Assembly (NCBI GenBank): GCA_032353305.1 | Contig: JAUCNG010028897.1 | Coordinates: forward strand, 1-14,911 | Origin: Cephalothrix spiralis | Taxonomy: Eukaryota > Nemertea > Palaeonemertea > Archinemertea > Cephalotrichidae | Reading direction: 5' to 3' | DNA: 14,911 bases | Shown here: piece by piece, positions 1 to 10,000 of the stretch | How positions within the stretch are numbered: the stretch's first letter is position 1 | How the letters are laid out: each line of letters opens with the position of its first letter | Translations under genes and position numbers: made by a program | Notes under the pieces: generated by a model | What the model was told of the DNA's origin: nothing | What the model saw: the letters and a program-made list of their open reading frames with translations, nothing else | Database searches by the model: none

Positions 1-77
1 TGGCTCGAGACCCATGAATTATTACTTGTATCGTACGAATGACCAACAGATATCAATGAATAAGTACGATACATTGT
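1..77 (+). repeat. Foldback element A, truncated copy at window edge
   Basis: This is the right end of the element seen complete at 2823-3022, in the same orientation and almost base-identical, from tggctcgagacccatgaatt to agtacgataca. It includes the subterminal inverted pair TGTATCGTAC / GTACGATACA. The rest of the copy lies left of the window. Confidence 0.85.
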
Positions 78-224
78 ACATATATAATAGCATTAACCCA
101 GTAGAGATATCGGCGGAGTTAAAGTTATAAATTCACAATTTTATCTATAAATTTTGATCTCGAATATGTTGGCAAGTGTTCGTTTTAGGCTGTATTACCA
201 ACAGATTCAAAAATGTGTTCTTTA

Positions 225-300
225 TATTCGCGCATGTGCAGAGCGAAAAATTTAACGTGCATGCGCTGATCTCGAAAATGGATCGGTTGCTTTCTTTCTT
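225..300 (+). repeat. Decayed fragment with paired GCGCATG motifs
   Basis: CGCGCATGTGCAG (229-241) and GTGCATGCGCTG (257-268) are spaced 28 bp apart with gcgaaaa and ctcgaaaa around them. This is the module of the foldback family at 2230-2810, although little else aligns by eye. Confidence 0.5.
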
Positions 301-456
301 TTTTTCATGTATCGAAAGTAAGTTTGTCGTCCTTATAACAAAGAATCGGAAAAGGCGATTTTAAAAATTCTTTTTTCAGGCCAAGAATTTCAGATTAAGA
401 ATATAACATTCCATTATAGATTTTTTGAAAATTTCAATTTGTACTCTTCTTCTGTA

Positions 457-664
457 GTGGTCATCTGATGACTTCTCGAATGTATCGTACTTATTCATTG
501 ATATCTGTTCGTACAATACAAGTAATAATTCATGGGTCTCGAGCCATAAAAAGTTACTGACACTCGTGATTTTCAATATTGCCCGAGACGCAGACGAGGG
601 CAATATAGAAAACACTCGTTGCGTAACCCTTTTCATGTCTCTCGACCCATGAAGTATTACCCAT
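457..664 (-). mobile_element. Foldback element A, complete inverted copy
   Basis: Reverse complement of the copy at 2823-3022. Two arms of about 60 bp (around attcatgggtctcgagccat and ctctcgacccatgaagtatt) are inverted repeats of each other around the short centre gcccgagacgcagacgaggg at 581-600. It has no coding capacity, so it is a MITE-like non-autonomous element or snapback repeat. It directly abuts the SINE copy at 660-904. Its central loop has the opposite orientation to its arms when compared with the other copy. Confidence 0.85.
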
Positions 665-904
665 ATATACAATTATGGTCTGCTTGCCGAGCATTTACCC
701 GTAAACTAACTATAGTATACAGATTAGAGTTGGGTTTACCCCGAAGGGACGGACAGTGTATAAAACATGACTGAGCCGCCCATGTGAACGCTAAGGAACT
801 TACCCAAGGTACTTCACGTTGGAAAGTGGTTTTAAGTCCGGTTTTTTTAACCAGGTACGTTCGGCATACAACCCATACCTCTTTCACCTTCGCCATCGCG
901 GGGC
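660..904 (-). mobile_element. tRNA-derived SINE, old decayed copy
   Basis: On the minus strand this aligns along its length with the better preserved SINE at 3640-3930. Shared blocks include the wording around gggtaaatgctc (body end), ttcggggtaaaccc, ccttgggtaagttcct and the tRNA-derived head. The head is badly mutated: the B box has become ctggttaaaaaaacc and the A box ggcgaaggtgaaagag. Open frames across it are fortuitous. Confidence 0.75.
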
Positions 905-966
905 TACAACGGTTACAATTAAGGCAATTAAATCAAAATATGAAAATTATTATTTTTTATTTCTAG

Positions 967-1092
967 GCACAAAAGTTACTTCAGATGATTTGTTTTCCAA
1001 ATGGTATCCCTGGCGACGTGCCTCTAGACATCGAAGAGGAGGACGATGACGACATAGATGAAGACCATAGACTCATCAGCAGAATTCTCCAG
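967..1092 (+). CDS. MED12: MED12 exon a (first visible exon)
   Basis: The acceptor is tttctag just before 967 and the donor gtaaat follows 1092; the exon is phase 0 at both ends (42 codons). It opens with [12 protein letters not shown], matching the vertebrate segment AQRLMQLICYPH, and closes with RILQ, matching RILQ before the LDQW segment. Between them is an acidic run of Glu and Asp (about 1036-1068), where vertebrates have a shorter acidic stretch. The nearer AG at 983-984 would remove the conserved AQKLLQ, so the upstream acceptor was chosen. Confidence 0.9.
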
Positions 1093-4000
1093 GTAAATTT
1101 TAGTTTATTCATATTGCACGTTGCCAACTGTCTAGGCAGAAAACTAATTTGCCAGGTACCTTTTACCGTGGTTCCCTTCCCAAAATTATAGATATTTTCG
1201 ACATTTTGGCAGTTAAAAATACAAAAACTGATTGAAGTTTATAACTAATACATCAGTTGTACTGAACTCGTTCTACACACGGTACTTTATTCTCAGGTAA
1301 AAGGGATCCTTTGTTGACCATTAAAACCCTTTCGTGGTTTTGATCCATGGTGTCTCGGCATCATTTCCTGAAAATTTCAAAATCGCGGGTTGCAGTTTTC
1401 GAGAAATGCGCATGCGCAGACGAGTTTTAGGGTTGCGCATGCGTAAATCGCAACAATTACAGTGGATTCTGATAGAATAGGGGCATGTTTCTATCTGTCC
1501 GCAATATGATTATATATTCGAGTTTATTAAATACGCTCATGCGGAGGTCCATTTACATGCATGCTCAAAACTGTTGGACCTCTTCTTATCAAGTAGGTCT
1601 AAGGGTATGTTTCTACTTCCTATCATTCTAAATATTATGATCTAAAACGAGCCGTATTAAATAATCTAAAATATTTCACGTATATTTAAACATATAGAAT
1701 CATATCCCTAGAGGTATACTTGTATGAGGTCTCATGATGTTTTGGTTACATTTTAATTTGTGTATATGTACCGAATTGTTCCATTTCCCAAAAACTAGTT
1801 AATACTTTGATATAACAAAACAATAAAACGATATAATCAGTCATTTTAATGCTATATTAAGTTTATGCTAACATAGAGGTCATGATAAAAGGCAAAAACA
1901 ATTTAAAAATTACCTAGGTTCGATCAAAGTCTATGTTATTCATTAATCTATAATGTTACTTAAGGTCGTTTTAAAAATACATTGAGGACATGCATTACTG
2001 AAGTCAAAATGCTGAGTTCCACTAATTAATAATTAAATAAGAAACGAATTTTTTTTTTTTGAACATTTTGAATTTTTTTTTGTTTTTTAATTCCATCACC
2101 CCTGTAGCGGATTAAATATTTGTATTTACAATCTAAATAGTTTACTATAGGAAATGTACACGTTAATCATTTACAATATAAATAGTATACTAGAAAGGGG
2201 AATGTACAAACTAGCAATTTAAAATTTAACACGGTGCCCCTTAAGGACGATTAGGTCGAAAAAGTTTGGCCCACGTCCAAACTTTGGGAAATGAGAGATA
2301 TATACGTATCTAGGGTCCTTAAAACTGCTTTCAACGAGTTACTTTCCTTATTTAGTTTTCGAGAAATGCGCTGTCGAGTTTAGGGGTTACGCATTCGCAA
2401 ATCGAAAAAATTACTATGGATTCCGGAACAATAGGGGCATGTTTCTTCTATCTGTCTGTAATACAATTATATGACGTAAAACGAGTCAAAATTGCCCAAA
2501 TTTACCGTAAATTTTTCTAATTTTTACTCTCAATAACTCGATAACGACTTGTTTTAGACCACATAAGTGTATTGTGGATAGATAGAATGATGCCCCTATT
2601 GTTACGGAAACCGCTGTTATTTTTTTCGATTTGCGCATGCGCAACCCTAAAACTCGACCGCGCATGCGCATTTATCGAAAACTAAATAAGGAAAGTAACT
2701 CTTTGAAAGCAGTTTTAAGGACCCTATATATGTATCTCTCATTTCCCAAAGCTTGGACGTGGGCCTAACCCATGGTTTTTCGACCTAATCGTCCTTAAGG
2801 GGCCACCGTGCTAATTACATGTAGTATATGGGTAATACTTCATGGGTCGAGAGCCATGAAAAGAGTTACGCAACGAGTATTTTCTATATTGCCCGAGTCG
2901 CAGACGAGGGCAATATTGAAAATTACGAGTGTCAGTAACTTTTTATGGCTCGAGGCCCATGAATTATTACTTGTATCGTACGAATGACCAACAGATATCA
3001 ATGAATAAGTACGATACAATAAGAAATGTACCAACTAACTATTTACAATCTAAAAAGTTTACTAGAAAAAAAAATTCTAGCCATTTACAATCTTGATTAT
3101 TTACTAGGATATGTACAAACTAGCAATTTAAAATCTAAATACGTGTATAGTTTAATAGGAAATGTACCAACTAACCATTTCCAAATAGTATATACTTCGA
3201 AATATACAAACTAATAAAGAGTTACATAAATCCATCACCTCTTAAGCTGATTACATATTTGGATTTTATATATTGTACATAGAATTGTACAAATCTTTTA
3301 ATAGTATACTAGAAAATTAATCCGTCACCCTAGGCCCTTTTTAGCGTATTAAATTGTTTTTTTTATAATCTAAATATTATACTATAAAAGAACTGTACAA
3401 ACTATAACCTAAATAGTACAAAGATTATTAATGATAAATCCCTGATAAATCAGAAAAATTGAAAATACTGGTTTTTGCAATGCGAAAATGACAAATTAAG
3501 TGATATTTTTCTATCTATTTGGGCAGTGATTTAAACCTTTTCATACGATTTTCAAATTTATCAGGCCGTAGGCATAAATATAATTTTTGTCTCCATTGAT
3601 CGCAGTTGCAATAACTTCAACTTATGGGAGGGTGTCAAATGACTAGCTCAAATAGACACAGACGGTCCGCTTTGTGAGCATTTACCCTTAGGCCCGCAGT
3701 CCCGCACTCTAATATATTTTCTATAAACCGATTAGCAGTGGGGTTTACCCCGAAGGAAAGGACATCGTCCCACTCCAGGTATTTAACCTGACCCAGCCAC
3801 CCAGGAGGCAGTACGCTGAAGAACTTGCCCAAGGTTCTTTCCGATGGAAAATAGTTCCGAGCCCGGGTCTCGAACCCAGGACCTCCGGATTAAGAGACTG
3901 ACTCTCTACCACCTTGTCAACGAGGGGCACATTATATATAATATATAAGAAAAGTAGTACATTGTAATATTATAATTTTAGCAATAAATTGACTTGAATT

Positions 4001-7000
4001 TTCTAAAATCAAGATTTAAAACTCAAACCATACTTCGTCGACAAGTAGGTCATTTTGATTGGCAACTCTGTTTTTAGTGAAGTAAATTCATTTAAGGTCA
4101 TTTTAATTATCATTATTATTAAATGGCAACTTACATTTAATATATTGACTATATTATCCTTCGTGTAGTTTATCCAAAATAACTTCTTCATATCTCAAAA
4201 GAAGAAAATCCGATATTCAATATTTTGAATAAAATCATCATTTGGCGAAAAATTCATCAAAATCATGTCAATAATGTCATGACGCATGTCAACTTAAAGA
4301 TCACTACTGCTAAAATGCACATATTTTATCACTTTGAGTTAGTATAGTCAATAATGCTAAACTTAATTTAGTTGAATCAGTTTTATCATCTTTACATAGA
4401 ATCTGGTATAATAGTGCTGGTGCTGCTCCATGTGCCACTTCCTTTCATAGTGATGGTGCTACTGGTCCAAGAAACATCACTTATTGAATCCGTATCTTCA
4501 TCATCTGATGGTTCACTTGTTGTCTCCTGGGTATCTTGATTTCCAGCAACGCCCAATTTATCTGCTTCTGCTTCTTCTAGTAGCTCGTGCAGCCTTACCA
4601 ACGAAGCCGTTGCTGATAGTCTTTTACTTGGGTTTTGCTTCCAGGTTTGGTCGATGAGTTTTTGCAACTTTTGTGGAGGAAGGGCTAAATATTCTCCACC
4701 TTCTAATCGAACATTAAATGGAGGGCGGTAACCACGATGCATTGTTTTTATAACGTCACGACGATTAAAGAATTCTTGTTTATGATAACTAATTCCAAAG
4801 AAAATTTCATACTCCATTAATGCGACTGCATACATGTCACAGGCTTGAGAATAATCCCCTCTTTTGTAAGCTTCAGGTGACATGTAGCACAGTGTTCCTT
4901 TACGCTTCATGTAGATCTCATATCCGTCAATTAAATCTGATATTCCGAAATCGGATATTTTGATAACTCCTGAATCAGTTATCAAAACGTTTTCTAATTT
5001 AAGATCCTTGTGAATTAATGTATCCTTAATTCTTCTAAAAGGTGGACTGATATCAATGTGAGTAAAACCGGACTGAGAGTGAATATATTCAATTCCTTTA
5101 TTAATTTGAATGCAGACAGATAAATAATGGACCAGTTCTTTACCTACTACGTTTGTTCTACCTGGATTTCTTCGCTTTAAGGGCCCATCGGTGACAAAAT
5201 GTTTGCGCAGGTCCTCACGACATAATTCTAAAGCGAATATAAATGTATGACATCCAATTTTGATTTGATGTTCATATTCGAGTATCTTACAGATATTTTC
5301 GTGTTTCAATTTGTATAGTATACCAACTTCCTGCGCAGTAGTTATCACGTAATTTATATTCGACGTAATCATAACCTTTACTGCGGCATCATAAACTTCA
5401 TCATCTATTGTAGCAACGGTCCCCTGATGAACTTTTCCAGACGCTCCTTCTCCTAGAATGATATTATCATTATACGTTATTTTACTGTTCGTATTATTCC
5501 TAGGTAAGTCATCAAGAAACTGCTCATAGCTGCAGGATTTGAAATGTTTTAGTTTAAGAACATATTTACGGCGTTCTGCTATAAATAACGAAATGTCACC
5601 ATGAGTCAATAGATAGAATGAGATTGAGAAGCCTGCAGTCCTGATTAGGTGACCAGCTATTTTCTTCATTAAGTAAGTTAGTATTTCATCACATTTGTTA
5701 AGATTGGTCAAAAATTCATTTACATTGCAATTTATGGACTCGGTATATGGATTTGCTTGGAGTAATACATTTTCCGGTACATCAAAATAATCTGATGGTA
5801 ATCCGGTAATAAATGACAAATAATTTGCTAGAAGATATGATAGAAATTTGTAATTAGCGCTACAAACAATAAAGTTAATCGGCTCGCATACTTTTTCATT
5901 GACAATTGCACCATGCTTGATCAGCATTTTGAATGTTTCTAACTGCGGGATCATTACCGACATAAACAGTACCTCTTCGAGTTTATTGGGTGTATAAAAT
6001 GGAGTTCCGTCGCTGTTAATACTATGCTCAAGAATAACTTCCACTGTATCCGTTCTTTTCAACGCTACTTCTGATAGTAGAATATTGTTATTATTGTCTC
6101 TTGCTCCAGCATCAAGAAGCAGTTTGATTTTCTTGATATTACCTCTAGTTACAGCGATTTGAAGGGGTGACGATGAACCAAAACGAGTATGAATTGTTTT
6201 ATGCACATCGGCCCCTAGCTGTATAAACAATGATAGGAGGTTTTCCTCATGATCACTATTTATTAATAAGGAACGAAATATTCTCTCAGTGTGTTCTTTG
6301 CTTATGGATTGGTGCTGTATTAGTGAAGAAATGAGATCGAACTTTAAATTTTCATTAGTAGTTTCATCATCACCGCGTATCAATCTATCAAGAACATTCT
6401 CTAACTGTTGTTTACTCACTGATGGATGGTTCAAAATTGTTTCCCATTTGTTCATAAAGTCTTCTTCCCTTGTTATTATTGCACTCATGACATATTCTAA
6501 CACATCGCATTCACCCAAAGATTCATCCAAAGGGTGCATTATCTTTACATTTACATTGATCCCTGCATCAAGTAACATTTTTAAAATCACATCATTGCCA
6601 TGTTCAACGGCGAAAACTATGCTTGGGATAACACATCCGTCTTTTTCTTCAGTATAGTTTAAGTTTACCTTTAACTTGATTAATTTTTCTACTACGATTT
6701 CCTGTCCTTGAAAAATAGCCACAGTTAAGGGTCTTAATCTAGTATAATTTTGATTGAAGTCAAATCCTTCATCGATGAGTTTCTGGAGTCGATTTAGGTC
6801 CCCTTCTTTACATGCTCTTTCAGCCTCACTTTGCTGCAGTTTTTGCTGCAGCTTAGTAGTCAATTCTTGCAACAGCAGAGTACTAAAGGTATTCCCCATC
6901 CTATATGCTATTTGTCTTAAGTAATATCCTGTCAAAATAATCTCGATAAATGAAGTAATTGAAATAATCAATTTTTTATCAAAATTAACCTGGATGACTG

Positions 7001-10000
7001 GTTTCGGCCGGTCAGGTCTAATCAATTTTTGATAAAATTGTGAATATTGTACTTATAAATTTCGTCATTGGATTTATCTAAAAACTTTTGAAATTCAAAA
7101 TACTATGTGGTTATTCTGAGATTTATGTCGTATGTGTTATGCATCAGTCAATGAAATATACGGGTGGTGCCTGGAAATGTCAAAATAGCGCTGCGTAACG
7201 CTAGCCCTAGGATCGCCTTAAGCGGCGCTATATAGGCATCGCTGGCGAGGACACTTTTTCGAGCGCTATCAGTCGCTATGGATCGCCCATAGGGGTGGAG
7301 ATTTTAATATTTTTATAGAAAAAATCCCCTTGAAACTTGAGAAAGAATAACTTTCAGCTTTATTTTGCTTTTTATAAAGATAATTTTTTAGATTCAATAT
7401 AAAACAATTTTCCTTTGGAGCGCTATATACTGCCACCCAAACCGGGGACTCTGTAGCGCTAGGATCGCTCTAGGTGTCTCTAAGCACAACTATTTTTACA
7501 TTTCCCGGCACATCCCCTCCCCCGCGTTTTCATTGACTGGTGCATTAATTATTTTGCTACCAGCCAATTTTGGCTTTTGCGACCATAATATAATGGAATT
7601 TTGAATTCCAAATTATATCTATTTTCTGAAAAAAATGTTCCTATATCCTATAAAACAGAGGCGATATATCATTGCGGAGTGAGTGCGGACCCCGCTCTAA
7701 GTACTTGTCACCCTTCAACATACATGTTTGACCTTTAACACTCTAATTTATTTTATATATCTTTGCAGAATCTCAATCAGTGGTCACTCAGAGTATCTTG
7801 GTTGGAATTGCAGCTCATGTTATCCCAGACTCCCGACTCAGAAATGAATGAATTATTAGAGAATATAGCCAACTGCACCATTGAAGAGTTCCAACGAACA
7901 ACAGAGTATCGCACAAACAGTTACAATGATGAGGAATCAAGTTATGCTTATTATACAAGGTAAGGCTCGTTTAACCTGGCAGCAGCCATATAGCCGTTGA
8001 TGGCCCTCCACATAAATGTTGAAATACCAATAAATAGCTGTCTTCGCCCCTTTACCGTCAAGGACCCCCTTTGGCGGTCATTTAACCCACATTTTAAGCT
8101 TTGGGCTTCCTTAGAGGTACAACTCTTCAAAGCTTAAGCTACGTTGCTGCTATAATTTGTGATAGGAGCCGAATTCGCCCGCCGAAAGGGCTACAGTAGC
8201 TTTCTTCTTAGGGTATAGAAAAGGCTAGCTATAACGAAGAGATTTTTCTGTTCCAAGTGGTTTACTGTCTATTTTGCAATTGTAACTCAGTAAGGCGCAC
8301 TGTGTGTCGACCCATTTATATATATTTGGCCGAGGCCGGTTAAGAAGGTTCGATGATACCAAATTTCAAAACCGTTTAATTTTCGATTGACACCAAAAAA
8401 GAGAAAAAATGCCGTGCTACATTAAACTTATTACAAAATATTCCTTATCAAATCGCCTTTACATTCATCAATTTCTTAAAGACAGTTCAAAGGGATGTCT
8501 TTGTCAAATTTAATAGGGAGAAAATTTAATAGGGAGACATACACAGAGAGTATTTACCATTGTACCAATATCAATATTTTCTTGGTGAGTTTTTACATTA
8601 AACGACACCTGAAGAAGTAATAATATGATCTTTAATAAATTTGAATAAAATTATAGTGAATTCAATAAAATAAATTATTGATTTTGGCATATATTTTCAG
8701 TTAGGATCATATATCAATCCCATTTCTCCTCTATCTAAGTTTTTAAAGTCTTACAAAGTTATCATTTCCAAAAATGAAAAAATATTTTAGTTTAGTAATC
8801 TTCGGGAACTAGGTTGCATATTTAGAGACTTTTCTGGTCAATTTAGGCCCTTTTTTACTGGTGGCTTTCCCTACTATCGCTTAGCGTTATAACCTTGTAC
8901 CCGAAGATTCCTAAACTGAAATGCTGCTTTAATTTGATGTTTGGTCAAAATGTTTAGAGGTTTGTTTATTTTTCAGCTTTTACAACAATGCTCGTCCTGA
9001 CAACGATAACGAAGTTTGGCTTCTTGGTCCATTGATATCTAAGTTACCTAGCAACGTACAAAGCGAGGTCCTAAAAGCCGCAGCTGAAGTTTTGGAAAGC
9101 GGTAACAGTTTTTGGTCGGCTAAAAGTAAAACAGAAAAAGAGAAAAATCTCCTGAAAAGTACCTCACTTCTGGCTCATCAACCATTCTTATCACTCGTCT
9201 TGAATTGTCTTAAAGGTCAGGACGAGGAGAGACAGGACCTATTAAGCTCATTACATAATCAAATGGAGAAATTCATTCAAAATGCCAAAGAGGTAGGTCA
9301 ATGACATATTAAGGGCCGTCTCAATTGAAACATTTCTCTAGCGCCTTCGAGTCTTGTTAAGATTTGCTATAACAAGCCGAGGCACTTCGAGATGGCCCAG
9401 CTTTTTAAATAATTATATCCCTTGATTAGTAGGAAATTATTTGATGCATGTATTTCAAACTGTCCTATATTTAGAGAATAGTCCATGTTTTTAGGTGAAT
9501 ATTGAGTCATATATCCCGAAGGAACCATTTACCGAGGGATTTGAAAAGCCATAATAGGGCACTATTATGGTTTTCAAATGCAGAGATGAATGGTGACATG
9601 AGAGCTATATGAATTCAATATTTACAGGAAAATGCATGGACTATTATCTTTATTTCATAGACCAATCTGATGAATGATCGAGAACATTTTTCTATAATAA
9701 ATGTGGGACTTTAAGTTGCTTTTTTACTACCGGTCAATATTGCAAAATAGTGCCTCCGTAATTAATTTTATACAATTATATCGAGGTAACCGAGTCGACG
9801 TAGAAGCAATATTTTTGCTATGCTTAAGCGGAATTCAATATTTCTCCAAATATAGTTTTGATTATTTGTTTATTTATGCAGAAAGTCCTATTTTTCCTAT
9901 AATTTAAGATCATCTAGATCCTATAAAATCCTATATTTCACTGGACAAAAAATCCTTATTTTAAGCCTAAGAGCTGGTCACTATATACGTATTTAATATT

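Noticed and set aside
176-364. 62-codon frame at the left edge
   Set aside because: Low-complexity Phe/Lys-rich translation with no MED12 similarity and no suitable splice sites; it overlaps repeat fragments.
657-1049. Several short open frames on both strands
   Set aside because: They overlie the decayed SINE and the first MED12 exon in the wrong frame; similar peptides at 3635-3832 come from the second SINE copy, not from a protein family.
3862-3930. Functional tRNA-Lys gene on the minus strand
   Set aside because: The B box is intact, but the D arm is altered and the acceptor strands do not pair; the sequence continues into a SINE body shared with another copy.
5014-5060. Possible in-frame mini-intron in the kinase domain (gtccgg..ttttag, 39 nt)
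   Set aside because: GT and AG ends exist and removal keeps the frame, but 39 nt is too short for a normal animal intron and the unspliced frame is open.
6289-6657. 122-codon open frame on the + strand
   Set aside because: It is the antisense shadow of the kinase gene's ankyrin region and has no domain or composition of its own.
6900-7025. 42-residue N-terminal extension of the ankyrin kinase
   Set aside because: The extension opens with TTG, not ATG, and contains no Met; the first ATG is at 6899 in a strong context and gives a myristoylation motif.
9701-9907. 68-codon frame in the intron before exon d
   Set aside because: AT-rich hydrophobic chance translation, no conserved motif, and the MED12 reading continues directly from 9292 to 10016.
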